Below are positions 17,509 through 28,152 of a stretch of DNA of 55,730 nucleotides, in pieces. The translations under genes were made by a program, and so were the position numbers. The stretch comes from Klenkia marina. Its GTDB lineage: Bacteria > Actinomycetota > Actinomycetes > Mycobacteriales > Geodermatophilaceae. Below the pieces are notes generated by a model that worked only from the letters and a program-made list of their open reading frames with translations, made no database searches and had not been told where the DNA came from. Numbering within the stretch: position 1 is the stretch's first letter; the number at the start of each line of letters is the position of its first letter. The DNA is taken from the NCBI RefSeq assembly GCF_900101025.1, contig NZ_FMUH01000010.1, positions 1 through 55,730 of the forward strand. Direction: 5' to 3'.

Positions 17509-18455
17509 GCCGAGTGCTTCGCGGCGTAGGCGGTGGCGGCCTCGGTGACCCACGCGTTGTCGTCGCGGGCGGCCCGGCGGCGGGTGACCCGCTCCTCGTT
17601 GCAGGGGCCGTTGCCGGAGATGACCTGCTTGAACTCGGTCCAGTCGATCTGGCCGAACCGGTACCGGCCGGTGGTCTCGTCGAGGGCCAGCTCGGGGTCG
17701 GGCAGCGTGACGCCGAGCGCGGCCGCCTGCGGCACCGACATGTCGACGAAGCGCTGGCGCAGCTCGTCGTTGCTGTGCCGCTTGACGCCCCAGGCCATCG
17801 ACTGCGCCGAGTTGGGGCTGTCGTCGTCCGGCGGACCGAACATCATGAGCGAGGGCCACCACCAGCGGTCGACGGCGTCCTGCACCATCGCCCGCTGGGC
17901 GTCGGTGCCGCGCATCATCGTCATGAGCAGCTCGTAGCCCTGCCGCTGGTGGAAGGACTCCTCCTTGCAGACCCGGATCATGGCGCGGGCGTAGGGCCCG
18001 TAGCTGGACCGGCACAGCGGCACCTGGTTGCAGATGGCCGCACCGTCGACCAGCCAGCCGATGACGCCGCAGTCGGCGTAGGTGAGCGTCGGGTAGTTGA
18101 AGATCGAGCTGTACTTCTGCTTGCCGTTGACCAGCTTGTCGGTCAGGTCGGCCCGGTCGGCGCCGAGGGTCTCGGCCGCCGAGTACAGGTACATGCCGTG
18201 GCCGGCCTCGTCCTGCACCTTGGCCAGCAGCACGGCCTTGCGGCGCAGCGACGGGGCCTTGAGCAGCCAGTCACCCTCGGGCTGCATGCCGATGATCTCC
18301 GAGTGCGCGTGCTGGGCGATCTGGCGCACCAGGCCGGCCCGGTACTTCTCCGGCATCCAGTCGCGCGGCTCGATGCGGCGGTCGGCGGCGATGGTGGCGT
18401 CGAACTGCGCCTGCAGCTCGTCCTCGGTCGGGCGGACAGCGGTCGGTGCGGACAT
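17505..18455 (-). CDS. paaA: Phenylacetyl-CoA epoxidase catalytic subunit PaaA
   Basis: A 316-residue ferritin-like di-iron oxygenase that epoxidises the aromatic ring of phenylacetyl-CoA. Iron-ligand motifs are visible as [13 protein letters not shown] (ExxH) and [14 protein letters not shown] (ExxxH/ExxH type). [15 protein letters not shown] and [14 protein letters not shown] are family signatures. I choose ATG 18455 because CTGGAGG stands 8 bases upstream; the longer ORF start would remove that leader. It is the first gene of paaABCDE, directly behind the inverted repeat at 18476-18499. Confidence 0.97.
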   Translation of the reverse strand: MSAPTAVRPTEDELQAQFDATIAADRRIEPRDWMPEKYRAGLVRQIAQHAHSEIIGMQPEGDWLLKAPSLRRKAVLLAKVQDEAGHGMYLYSAAETLGADRADLTDKLVNGKQKYSSIFNYPTLTYADCGVIGWLVDGAAICNQVPLCRSSYGPYARAMIRVCKEESFHQRQGYELLMTMMRGTDAQRAMVQDAVDRWWWPSLMMFGPPDDDSPNSAQSMAWGVKRHSNDELRQRFVDMSVPQAAALGVTLPDPELALDETTGRYRFGQIDWTEFKQVISGNGPCNEERVTRRRAARDDNAWVTEAATAYAAKHSA

Positions 18456-18475
18456 CCGGCGAACCTCCAGCGGCA

Positions 18476-18499
18476 ATTACTGACCAAGCGGTCGGTAAT
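18476..18499. promoter_or_regulatory. Probable PaaR operator upstream of paaA
   Basis: ATTACTGACC (18476-18485), a 4-base spacer AAGC, and GGTCGGTAAT (18490-18499) form an inverted repeat with one mismatch, 20 bases before the paaA ATG. The same motif precedes paaK (19854-19877). The TetR-family gene between paaK and paaZ is the obvious ligand-responsive repressor. Confidence 0.75.
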
Positions 18500-18556
18500 G
18501 AGTGTGCCCCGGAATCCGCTTCCCCACAACCCCGCGCGGGGCCAGGGTGTGAGGGC

Positions 18557-19090
18557 ATGAGCACGGACGAGCACGGCCGCCCGGAGCCACCACCGCGCGG
18601 CGACGAGGCCAGCACGCTGATCGGCTTCCTGGAGTGGCAGCGCGCCACCCTCGCCTGGAAGACCGCCGGTCTGGACCACGAGGGGCTGCGGGCAACCGTC
18701 GGGCCGTCGTCCATGACGCTCGGCGGGATCCTGGTCCACCTCAGCTGGGTCGAGGCCCAGTGGACGACGTACCGCCTGCACGGCCGCCGACCCGTCGCGC
18801 CGTGGGACACGGTGAACTGGGCGGCCGACCCGGACGCCGACTGGCACCTGGCGGCCGACCTGTCACCCGCCCAGGTCCGGGACCGGTGGACCGCCGCCGT
18901 CGAGCTCTCCCGGGCCCACGTCGCGGAGGCGATGGCGGGCGGCGGCCTGGACGTGACGACCGTGGTCCCCGACGAGCGCGGCCCGCTCAGCCTCCGGTGG
19001 TTGCTCGTGCACCTGGTGGAGGAGTACGCCCGGCACAACGGGCACGCCGACCTCCTCCGCGAAGCCGTCGACGGCCGGACCGGCGAGTGA
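18557..19090 (+). CDS. DinB family (DUF664) protein
   Basis: A 177-residue four-helix DinB-like protein. Typical features are LEWQRATLAWKTAGLDHEGL, LGGILVHLSWVEAQW with the first metal-ligand His, and the C-terminal LVHLVEEYARHNGHADLLRE with two further His residues. Such proteins are putative metal-dependent thiol transferases (bacillithiol/mycothiol S-transferase relatives) or unknown. ATG 18557 follows GAGGGC. It is divergent from paaA and is followed by a long hairpin at 19097. Confidence 0.85.
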   Translation: MSTDEHGRPEPPPRGDEASTLIGFLEWQRATLAWKTAGLDHEGLRATVGPSSMTLGGILVHLSWVEAQWTTYRLHGRRPVAPWDTVNWAADPDADWHLAADLSPAQVRDRWTAAVELSRAHVAEAMAGGGLDVTTVVPDERGPLSLRWLLVHLVEEYARHNGHADLLREAVDGRTGE

Positions 19091-19096
19091 CCTCAG

Positions 19097-19155
19097 CCGA
19101 GCGCACGACTGCGGTGGTCTCGACGGTCGCCCGGCCACCGCAGTCGTGCACTCGG
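19097..19155 (+). terminator. Long hairpin after the DinB gene (repeat-like)
   Basis: Two 21-base arms (19097-19117 and 19135-19155) pair with one mismatch and a 17-base loop. Key arm sequence: GCACGACTGCGGTGG against CCACCGCAGTCGTGC. It lies 6 bases after the DinB stop. A related hairpin follows gnd at 45593-45652, so this may be a repeated terminator type. Confidence 0.65.
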
Positions 19156-19218
19156 CGATGAGTTCCGGTGCTGTCGGCGGTCCCCCACCCCGACACCGCC
19201 GACACCCGGGAGCACGCC

Positions 19219-19830
19219 ATGGGCCAGATCCACCTCGAGCTGTTCGCCACCCTCGACCTGGTGGGCCAGGCTCCCGGCGGTCCGGACGAGGACCCGAGCG
19301 GGGGCTTCGGCTTCGGCGGCTGGCAGGCGCCGCTCATGCACGAGGAGGGGGGTGCGCAGGTGCAGGCGTCCTACCGCGGCACCGACGCGCTGCTGCTGGG
19401 CCGGCGAACGTACGACATCTTCGCCGCGTACTGGCCGCACGAGGACGGTCCGTTCGCCGAGCTGTTCAACGCCGTCCCCAAGTACGTGGCCTCGCGCGGC
19501 ACTCCCGACCTGGCCTGGGCCGGGTCGAGCCAGCTGGGCCCGGACCTGCCCACCGCCGTGCGCGAGGTGCGCGACCGGCACGAGGTGGTGAAGGTGGTCG
19601 GCAGCCTCGACCTGGTGCAGACGCTGCTGCGCGAGAAGCTGTTCGACGAGCTGCACCTCTGGCTGCACCCCATCACCCTCGGCACCGGCAAGAAGGTGTT
19701 CGCCGACGGCGCCGTGCCCACGAACCTGCGCCTGCTGGACCCACCGGCAGCGACCCCCGCCGGCAGCGTCCTGCTGCGCTACGGCCTGCTCGAGGGCACC
19801 CCCGCGACGGGCGACATGACCACGGGTTGA
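19219..19830 (+). CDS. Dihydrofolate reductase/RibD C-terminal family protein
   Basis: A 203-residue protein of the RibD C-terminal fold: QIHLELFATLDLVGQAPG, LLLGRRTYDIFAAYWP (NADPH-binding loop), KYVASRGTPDLAWAGSS, VVKVVGSLDLVQTLL and LHPITLGTGKKVF. These are stand-alone NADPH-dependent reductases of unknown substrate, common in actinobacteria. ATG 19219 with GGGAG upstream is preferred; an earlier ORF start adds an unlikely 17 residues. It is not part of riboflavin synthesis by context. Confidence 0.85.
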   Translation: MGQIHLELFATLDLVGQAPGGPDEDPSGGFGFGGWQAPLMHEEGGAQVQASYRGTDALLLGRRTYDIFAAYWPHEDGPFAELFNAVPKYVASRGTPDLAWAGSSQLGPDLPTAVREVRDRHEVVKVVGSLDLVQTLLREKLFDELHLWLHPITLGTGKKVFADGAVPTNLRLLDPPAATPAGSVLLRYGLLEGTPATGDMTTG

Positions 19831-19853
19831 CAGTCGTCGCCCTCGGGTCTTGC

Positions 19854-19877
19854 ATGACTGACCGAACGGTCAGTAAT
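19854..19877. promoter_or_regulatory. Probable PaaR operator upstream of paaK
   Basis: ATGACTGACC (19854-19863), spacer GAAC, and GGTCAGTAAT (19868-19877) form an inverted repeat matching the site before paaA. The central ACTGACCGAACGGTCAGT is fully symmetric apart from the centre. It ends 20 bases before the paaK GTG. Confidence 0.8.
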
Positions 19878-19897
19878 CCGCGAGCCCGGGAGACCAC

Positions 19898-21229
19898 GTG
19901 ACGACGACGTCCGCACCGCAGCGCCTCGGCGAGGCCCCCGACCCGGCCCTGCTCGACCCGGCCGAGCGCATGGGCATCGACGAGCTGCGGGCCCTGCAGC
20001 TCGAACGGCTGCAGTGGACGCTGCGGCACGCCTACGAGAACGTGCCGCACTACCGCCGGTCCTTCGACGCCCACGGCGTGCACCCCGACGACTGCCGCTC
20101 CCTCGCCGACCTGGCGAGGTTCCCCACCACGTCGAAGGCCGACCTGCGGGAGAACTACCCGTTCGGCATGTTCGCCGTCCCCAAGGACCAGGTCGCCCGG
20201 GTGCACGCCAGCTCGGGCACCACCGGCAAGCCCACCGTCGTCGGCTACACCCGGCAGGACATCGACACCTGGGCCACCGTCATGGCCCGCTCGATCCGGG
20301 CCGCCGGCGGGCGCAGCGGTGACATGCTGCACAACGCCTACGGCTACGGGTTGTTCACCGGCGGGCTGGGCGCGCACTACGGCGCCGAGGCGCTGGGCTG
20401 CACGGTCGTCCCCATCTCCGGTGGCATGACCCCGCGGCAGGTGCAGCTCATCGGCGACTTCGGGCCGCGGATCATCATGGTCACGCCCAGCTACATGCTC
20501 GCGCTGGTCGACGAGTTCGAGCGGCAGGGTGTGGACCCCCGGTCGAGCAGCCTGCAGATCGGCATCTTCGGTGCCGAGCCGTGGACCGAGCAGATGCGCC
20601 GCGAGATGGAGGAGCGCCTCGACATCCACGCGGTCGACATCTACGGGCTGAGCGAGGTCATGGGCCCCGGCGTCAGCCAGGAGTGCGTGGAGACCAAGGA
20701 CGGCCTGCACGTCTGGGAGGACCACTTCTACCCCGAGGTCGTCGACCCGCTGACCGCCGCGCCGCTGGCCGACGGCGAGGAGGGCGAGCTGCTGTTCACC
20801 TCGCTCACCAAGCAGGCGCTGCCGATCATCCGGTACCGCACCCGCGACCTCACCCGGCTGCTGCCGGGCACCGCCCGCCCGGGCATGCGACGCATGCAGA
20901 AGGTCACCGGCCGCACCGACGACATGATCATCCTGCGCGGGGTGAACCTCTTCCCGACCCAGATCGAGGAGGTCGTGCTGCGCACCCCCGGGCTGTCGCC
21001 GCACTTCGCGCTCGAGCTCTCCACCCGCGGCCGCATGGACCACCTGGTCGTCAGCGTCGAGGCCCGCCCCGACTGCCCGCCCGACCGCCGCTCCCCGGCG
21101 GCCGCCGAGGTGCAGGTCGGGCTCAAGGAGACCGTCGGCACCAGCGTCGAGGTGGTCGTCGTCGACCCCGAGACCCTGCCGCGCTCGATGGGCAAGCTGC
21201 AGCGGCTGACCGACCGGCGCAGCCGGTGA
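19898..21229 (+). CDS. paaK: Phenylacetate-CoA ligase
   Basis: This 443-residue adenylate-forming enzyme activates phenylacetate with ATP and CoA, the entry step of the pathway. The P-loop-like A3 motif is SSGTTGKPTVVGYT (about residue 104). Other signatures are YGYGLFTGGLGAHYGAEALGC, DIYGLSEVMGPG, IIRYRTRDLTRL and GRTDDMIILRGVNLFPTQIE. GTG 19898 follows GGGAG. Its stop overlaps the paaR start (GTGA), so paaK-paaR-paaZ is one translationally coupled operon. Confidence 0.96.
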   Translation: MTTTSAPQRLGEAPDPALLDPAERMGIDELRALQLERLQWTLRHAYENVPHYRRSFDAHGVHPDDCRSLADLARFPTTSKADLRENYPFGMFAVPKDQVARVHASSGTTGKPTVVGYTRQDIDTWATVMARSIRAAGGRSGDMLHNAYGYGLFTGGLGAHYGAEALGCTVVPISGGMTPRQVQLIGDFGPRIIMVTPSYMLALVDEFERQGVDPRSSSLQIGIFGAEPWTEQMRREMEERLDIHAVDIYGLSEVMGPGVSQECVETKDGLHVWEDHFYPEVVDPLTAAPLADGEEGELLFTSLTKQALPIIRYRTRDLTRLLPGTARPGMRRMQKVTGRTDDMIILRGVNLFPTQIEEVVLRTPGLSPHFALELSTRGRMDHLVVSVEARPDCPPDRRSPAAAEVQVGLKETVGTSVEVVVVDPETLPRSMGKLQRLTDRRSR

Positions 21230-21824
21230 CCGCACCCGTCCCGACCCAGGTCCGGCGCGGTCGGCCGGGTCACTCGCTGGACTCGCTGCTGGACACCGCG
21301 GTCGCGGTGTTCAACGAGCGCGGCTACGAGGCCACCTCGATGGACACCCTGGCCGAACGGCTCGGGGTCACCAAGTCGGCGATCTACCACCACGTGCGGT
21401 CCAAGGTCGAGCTGCTGGAGCTGGCGCTGGACCGGGCGCTGGACGGGTTGTTCGCCGTCCTGCCCGCCGCCGACGACGGCCCGGCCATCGACCGCCTGGA
21501 GTCCGTCGTCCGCGGGTCGGTCGGCGTGCTGGTGGCCGAGCTGCCCTTCGTCACGCTGCTGCTGCGGGTGCGCGGCAACTCCCCCGTCGAGTCGCACGCG
21601 CTGGGCCGCCGCCGCGAGTTCGACCGGGTGGTCACCGAGCTGGTGCGCGCCTGCGTCGCCGAGGGCTCCGTGCGCCCGGACGTCGACCCCGCCCTGACCA
21701 GCCGGCTGCTGTTCGGCACCGTCAACTCCCTCACCGAGTGGTACCGCCCCGGCGGCGACCTCTCGGCCGACGACCTGGCCGACGGCCTGGTCACCACCCT
21801 GTTCTCCGGACTGAGGAGCACCCC

Positions 21825-21828
<4 letters not shown>
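21226..21828 (+). CDS. paaR: TetR-family regulator PaaR
   Basis: A 200-residue TetR-family protein with the N-terminal HTH: LLDTAVAVFNERGYEATSMDTLAERLGVTKSAIYHHVRSKVELL (shown in parts; HTH at about 25-65). The start GTG 21226 overlaps the paaK stop and the stop overlaps the paaZ start. Lodged between two paa genes, it is almost surely the phenylacetyl-CoA-responsive repressor known as PaaR in actinobacteria. Its likely sites are the inverted repeats at 18476 and 19854, which implies autoregulation. Ligand is inferred from the family. Confidence 0.9.
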
Positions 21829-23882
<2,054 letters not shown>

Positions 23883-23909
23883 CCCGTCACCACCGAGCGG
23901 CGCGGCGCG

Positions 23910-24623
23910 TCAGGGGAGCTGGTCGGGCGGGGGCAGGGTCCAGTCGATCGGGTCCCCGCCGCGCTCGACCAGGAGGGCGTTGACCCGACTGAACGGCTTC
24001 GAGCCGAAGAAGCCGCGGCTGGCCGACAGCGGCGACGGGTGGGGGGAGGCGACGAACGGCACCGGGCCCAGGTGCGGCTCCAGACCCTGGGCGTCCTTGC
24101 CCCACAGGATCGCCGCCATCGGCTGGCCGGCGGCAGCGCGCTGGACCAGCACCCCGATGGCGTGGGCCGTGATGTGCTCCCAGCCCTTGCCCCGGTGCGA
24201 GGCGGGCGCGCCCGGCTGCACGGTCAGTGACCGGTTGAGCAGCATGACCCCGCGGTCGCGCCACGGGGTGAGGTCACCGTGCGGCGCCGGCTCGATGCCG
24301 AGGTCGTCGCGCAGCTCCTTGTAGATGTTCACCAGCGACTTCGGGAGCGAGCGCACCTGCCGGTCGACGGCGAAGCTCAGCCCGATGGGGTGCCCGGGCG
24401 TCGGGTAGGGGTCCTGGCCCACGACCAGCACCCGGACGTCGGCCAGCGGTGCCCGGAACGCCCGGAAGACGTGGTCGCCGTGCGGCAGGTAGGGCCGGCC
24501 GGCAGCGACCTCGTCGCGCAGGAACCGGCCCATCGCCGCGATCTGCTCGTCGACGGGGGCCATGGCCTCCGCCCAGTCCGGCGCCATGAGTCCCTTGCCG
24601 ACCAGCCCGCTCAACGCACCCAC
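23910..24623 (-). CDS. ung: Uracil-DNA glycosylase, family 1
   Basis: This 237-residue base-excision repair enzyme removes uracil from DNA. The water-activating motif is [16 protein letters not shown] and the DNA-intercalating motif is [22 protein letters not shown] is also diagnostic. I use GTG 24623 because TAGGGT (24636-24631) ends 7 bases upstream, fitting a leaderless start. GTG 24632 would add three residues. Its first bases lie in the hairpin 24623-24652. Confidence 0.95.
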   Translation of the reverse strand: MGALSGLVGKGLMAPDWAEAMAPVDEQIAAMGRFLRDEVAAGRPYLPHGDHVFRAFRAPLADVRVLVVGQDPYPTPGHPIGLSFAVDRQVRSLPKSLVNIYKELRDDLGIEPAPHGDLTPWRDRGVMLLNRSLTVQPGAPASHRGKGWEHITAHAIGVLVQRAAAGQPMAAILWGKDAQGLEPHLGPVPFVASPHPSPLSASRGFFGSKPFSRVNALLVERGGDPIDWTLPPPDQLP

Positions 24624-24652
24624 GCCCGGCACCCTACGAGGGGTGCCGGGCG
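24623..24652 (-). terminator. Hairpin after the VOC gene, overlapping the ung promoter
   Basis: A 12-base-pair perfect stem (24623-24634 with 24641-24652; core CCCGGCACCC with GGGTGCCGGG) has the 6-base loop TACGAG. It stands 22 bases beyond the stop of the VOC gene, as a terminator would. It also contains the putative -10 box and start codon of ung. Confidence 0.6.
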
Positions 24653-24674
24653 CGGGCAGCGGGAGCGGAGCGGG

Positions 24675-25073
24675 TCAGGAGGCGGGGGCCATGAGTTCCA
24701 GGGCGACGTTGTCGGGGTCGCGGAACTCCAGGATCCAGCCCTGGCCGATGTCCTTGACGCCCTCGTGCGGGATGCCCAGGGAGTCCAGGTGGTTCGCCGC
24801 GTCGTCCAGCTCCTGCTTGGAGCCGACCTTGAGGGCGAGGTGGTCCAGGCCGGTGCGGTCCTCGTCGAAGCGGTCCTCCGACACCGGGCGCAGGCCCAGC
24901 AGCGTCGCGGGGTCGATGGCGTAGATGACCCCACCGAAGGCGAAGTCGGGCTCGCCGTCCTGCCCGTCGACGGCCACCGGCAGGCCGAACACCGAGTCGT
25001 AGAACTGCTTGGAGCGCGCGATGTCGGTGACGGTCAGGCGGATGTGGGCGTACCCCGTGGGTGTGATCGGCAT
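24675..25073 (-). CDS. VOC/glyoxalase-fold protein
   Basis: A 132-residue vicinal-oxygen-chelate protein starting at ATG 25073. Paired beta-alpha-beta modules are seen: GYAHIRLTVTDIARSKQFYDSVFGL and TGLDHLALKVGSKQELDDAANHLDSLG, ending ILEFRDPDNVALELM. Metal-ligand positions are His (YAHI), His (LDHLAL) and Glu (ALELM). The reaction is unknown: glyoxalase, dioxygenase and antibiotic resistance are all possible. No clear ribosome binding site. Confidence 0.8.
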   Translation of the reverse strand: MPITPTGYAHIRLTVTDIARSKQFYDSVFGLPVAVDGQDGEPDFAFGGVIYAIDPATLLGLRPVSEDRFDEDRTGLDHLALKVGSKQELDDAANHLDSLGIPHEGVKDIGQGWILEFRDPDNVALELMAPAS

Positions 25074-25146
25074 GGATGGGGTGGTGCCCGATCCGGCGGT
25101 GCTCAACCGGGTGCGCGCGGACGCATCCGTGTCGGAGGCAGCGGGC

Positions 25147-25986
25147 ATGCTGTCGGGCGTGGACTCCTTCACCCGCTCCGGACTGACCTTCGACGTGCGC
25201 GACACCGGGCCGGCCGACGGCGAGCCGGTCGTGCTGCTGCACGGGTTCCCCCAGGACGCCGGCAGCTGGGACCGCGTGGTCCCCGGTCTGCACGCCGCCG
25301 GGCTGCGCACCCTGGCGCCCGACCAGCGTGGCTACTCCCCGGCCGCCCGCCCCGCCGGCCGCCGCGCCTACGTCGTCCGCGAGCTGGTGGACGACGTCCG
25401 CGCCCTGCTCGACGCCGCGGGCCTCGAGCGCGCCCACGTGGTGGGCCACGACTGGGGCGCGATGGTGGCCTGGGCGACCGCGGCCTGGCACCCCGACCGG
25501 GTCTCCAGCCTCACCGCGGTCTCGGTGCCGCACCCGGCCGCGTTCGCGAAGTCCTTCCTCACCAGCACGCAGGCCGCGAAGTCGGCCTACATGGCGTTCT
25601 TCCAGCTCCCGGTGGTGCCCGAGAAGCTGCTCACCCGCGGCAACGGGGCATTCCTCCGGGACCTGCTGGTGCGTGCCGGGCTCCCCCGGGCGGACGCCGC
25701 CGAGACCGTCACCCGGCTGCGCCCGGCCGGCGCCCTGACGGCGGCCCTGAACTGGTACCGCGCCCTGCCGCTGGGGGCCGCGGACCCGGTGGGCCGGGTC
25801 GCGGTCCGCACCCTGCACGTCTGGAGCGACCGCGACGGCTTCCTGGGTCGGGCCGGCACCGAGGCCACCGAGCAGTACGTCACCGGCGACTACCGCCTCG
25901 AGGTGCTGCCCGGGGTGAGCCACTGGGTGCCCGAGACCGCTGGCGACCGGCTCGCCGACCTCGTCGTCGGGCACGTGGGGGGATGA
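25147..25986 (+). CDS. Alpha/beta hydrolase, epoxide hydrolase-like
   Basis: A 279-residue alpha/beta hydrolase. VVLLHGFPQDAGSWDRV gives the HG oxyanion motif. The nucleophile elbow GHDWGAMVAWATA has Asp rather than Ser, as in epoxide hydrolases and haloalkane dehalogenases. VLPGVSHWVPE supplies the catalytic His. ATG 25147 is chosen because GGAGG lies 8 bases upstream; the open frame extends further left. It starts a run of three plus-strand genes with short gaps. The substrate is not predictable. Confidence 0.87.
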   Translation: MLSGVDSFTRSGLTFDVRDTGPADGEPVVLLHGFPQDAGSWDRVVPGLHAAGLRTLAPDQRGYSPAARPAGRRAYVVRELVDDVRALLDAAGLERAHVVGHDWGAMVAWATAAWHPDRVSSLTAVSVPHPAAFAKSFLTSTQAAKSAYMAFFQLPVVPEKLLTRGNGAFLRDLLVRAGLPRADAAETVTRLRPAGALTAALNWYRALPLGAADPVGRVAVRTLHVWSDRDGFLGRAGTEATEQYVTGDYRLEVLPGVSHWVPETAGDRLADLVVGHVGG

Positions 25987-25993
25987 CCTCGTC

Positions 25994-27064
25994 GTGACCA
26001 GCTGGAGCCGCGCCGACGTCCTGGCCCACCGGGTCCGGGCCCAGCAGCTCGACCGCGACGCCGGGGGGACGGTGGCCGACACCGCCGTCCTCGACCTGGG
26101 TGTGCAGGACACCGGCCCGGCGGGTGCGGCCCGCTGGGCCCTGGCCGTCCGGGGGCTGGTCGACCCCGACGGGGCCGAGCTGGCCACCGCCTGGACGCTG
26201 CGCGGGGCCCCGCACACCTACCGTCGCACCGACCTCGCCGGGGTCGCGGCAGCCACCTGGCCGTGGTCGGAGGCCGACGCCGCCAAGCGCATCTTCGACG
26301 GCGCCCGCCCCTTGAAGGCAGCGGGCATCCCGGTGCTCGACGCCCTCGCCCACGTCGCCGACGAGATGCGCGCGGTGGCCACCACCCCGACCGTGAAGGG
26401 CGACATGTCCGGGGCGTTGCGCGACCGGTTGCCCGAGCCATACCTGCGGTTCTGCACGCCCTGCGACGCGGTGCACGCCTACGAGCAGACCTTCCGGCTG
26501 GCCGCGCTGCACGCCGGGCTGGTGCTGCGCCCGGGCACCTCGCCCCCGGTGCTCGAGCAGACCGGCACCGCGCCCGCCGACCAGGTGCCCGACCAGCTGG
26601 ACGTCGTCCGGGCGTACCTGCGACTGCACGGCCCAGGCACGCCGAAGCAGGTGGCCGCCTACGTCGACTCCACCGTGGCGGAGGTGAAGAGTCACTGGCC
26701 CGAGGACGCCGAGCCGGTCGACGTCGCGGGTGAGCAGCGGTGGGTGCTGGCCGGCACCCGGCCACCCGACCGGGTGCGCACCACCCGGCTGCTCGCCCCC
26801 TTCGACCCCTACCTGCAGGTGCGCGACCGCGAGCTGCTGGTGCCCGACCGGCCGGTGAAGGAGCTGTGGCCGGTGCTCGGCCGCCCCGGCGCCGTCCTGG
26901 TCGACGGCGAGGTCGCGGGCACCTGGCGGCCCAGCACCAAGGGCGGCCGGCTGGCGCTGACGGTGACCCGGTGGCGGTCCTTCGACCGGTCAGCGGTCGA
27001 TCAACAGGCCGAGGCCATGGCGGCCGCGCGCGGGTTGCGCCCCGGCGGCGTGACCGCGACGTGA
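25994..27064 (+). CDS. Winged-helix DNA-binding protein, AlkZ/YcaQ-like (HTH_42)
   Basis: A 356-residue protein of the family that includes the AlkZ and YcaQ DNA glycosylases, which excise bulky or cross-linked alkylated bases. The N-terminal HRVRAQQLDRD matches the position of the catalytic QxQ/QxD-type loop. Repeated winged-helix modules follow (about 20-270): LDVVRAYLRLHGPGTPKQVAAYV, and VRTTRLLAPFDPYLQVRDRELLVPD near the end. GTG 25994 lies seven bases after the hydrolase stop. Many relatives have no tested activity, so glycosylase function is an inference. Confidence 0.7.
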   Translation: MTSWSRADVLAHRVRAQQLDRDAGGTVADTAVLDLGVQDTGPAGAARWALAVRGLVDPDGAELATAWTLRGAPHTYRRTDLAGVAAATWPWSEADAAKRIFDGARPLKAAGIPVLDALAHVADEMRAVATTPTVKGDMSGALRDRLPEPYLRFCTPCDAVHAYEQTFRLAALHAGLVLRPGTSPPVLEQTGTAPADQVPDQLDVVRAYLRLHGPGTPKQVAAYVDSTVAEVKSHWPEDAEPVDVAGEQRWVLAGTRPPDRVRTTRLLAPFDPYLQVRDRELLVPDRPVKELWPVLGRPGAVLVDGEVAGTWRPSTKGGRLALTVTRWRSFDRSAVDQQAEAMAAARGLRPGGVTAT

Positions 27065-27081
27065 GCGGGTAGGGCGACACG

Positions 27082-28152
27082 GTGACCACAGAACCGTCGA
27101 CCACCTCAGCCGACCCCGGCCACCTCGACGGGCAGACCGTCGCCGTCACCGGCGGCACCGGCAACGTCGGGACCGCGTTCCTGCGCCAGCTCGGCCTCAC
27201 CGGCGTGCACCAGGTGCGCGGACTCGCACGTCGACAGCCCCCGGACACCGCTCCCTACAGCTCGGTCTTCTGGACCCACACCGACCTGGGCACCCCGGGG
27301 TCGGCCGGTCCGCTGCGGGAGTTCCTCGACGGCGCGACGACCCTCGTCCACCTCGCCTGGGCGCTGCAGCCGGGCCGTGAACCCGACCGCCTGGCCCAGG
27401 TCAACGTCGACGGCACCCGGCGGGTCCTCGCCGCCGCGGCCGACGCCGGCGTCGGTCACGTCGTGGTCATGTCGTCGTTGGGCAGCTACGCCCCGGGCAA
27501 CCCGGCCGACCGGGTCGACGAGAGCTGGCCGACCAGCGGGGTGCCCAGCTCGCAGTACAGCCGCGACAAGGTGGCCGTCGAGCAGCTCACCCGCGAGTTC
27601 GCCGCGGCCCACCCCGACGTGGCGGTCACCGTCGTCCGGCCGACGCTGGTGCTGCAGCCCGACGCCGCCAGCGAGATCGGCCGCTACTTCCTGGGCCCGC
27701 TGCTGCTGCGCGGCGCCCGCGCCCTGCCCGGGGCCGTCGCGGGCGCGGTGCCGCTGCCCCTGCCCGACGACCTGCACCTGGGCCTCGTGCACGCCGACGA
27801 CGTCGCCGACGCCCTGCTGCGGATCATCGACCGCCGGGCCGACGGCGCGTTCAACCTGTCCGCCGAGCCGGTGCTCGACCCTGCCGGGTTCGCCGCGGCC
27901 CTGGGCTCGAGGCGGGTGCCGGTCCCGCGAGCGGTGCTGCGGGCCGGGCTGTCGGCGGCCTTCCACGCACGACTGGTGCCCACCGAACCCGGCTGGCTCG
28001 ACCTCGGCCTCGGCGTCCCGGCGCTGGACACCACCCGGGCCCGCGAGGTGCTGGGGTGGTCGCCGAGGCACCGCGGCGACCACCTGCTGGCCGACTTCGT
28101 GGCGGCGCTCGGCCGCGGCGACGGCGGCCAGGGCCCGCTGCTGCAGCCCTAG
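27082..28152 (+). CDS. NAD(P)-dependent epimerase/dehydratase (extended SDR)
   Basis: A 356-residue extended short-chain dehydrogenase. The cofactor motif VTGGTGNVGTAFLRQL is at residues 22-37. NVDGTRRVLAAAADAGV, MSSLGSYAPG and the catalytic YSRDK (Tyr-x3-Lys) follow. The Asp/His-rich strand HLGLVHADDVADALL and FNLSAEPVLDPAGFAAALG are typical of sugar epimerase-like proteins. GTG 27082 starts 17 bases after the previous stop. Substrate unknown. It overlaps the convergent thioesterase gene by four bases. Confidence 0.83.
   Translation: MTTEPSTTSADPGHLDGQTVAVTGGTGNVGTAFLRQLGLTGVHQVRGLARRQPPDTAPYSSVFWTHTDLGTPGSAGPLREFLDGATTLVHLAWALQPGREPDRLAQVNVDGTRRVLAAAADAGVGHVVVMSSLGSYAPGNPADRVDESWPTSGVPSSQYSRDKVAVEQLTREFAAAHPDVAVTVVRPTLVLQPDAASEIGRYFLGPLLLRGARALPGAVAGAVPLPLPDDLHLGLVHADDVADALLRIIDRRADGAFNLSAEPVLDPAGFAAALGSRRVPVPRAVLRAGLSAAFHARLVPTEPGWLDLGLGVPALDTTRAREVLGWSPRHRGDHLLADFVAALGRGDGGQGPLLQP

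Noticed and set aside
18476-19877. The inverted repeats at paaA and paaK as terminators
   Set aside because: They sit 20 bases before start codons, have 4-base spacers, and match each other as an operator pair.
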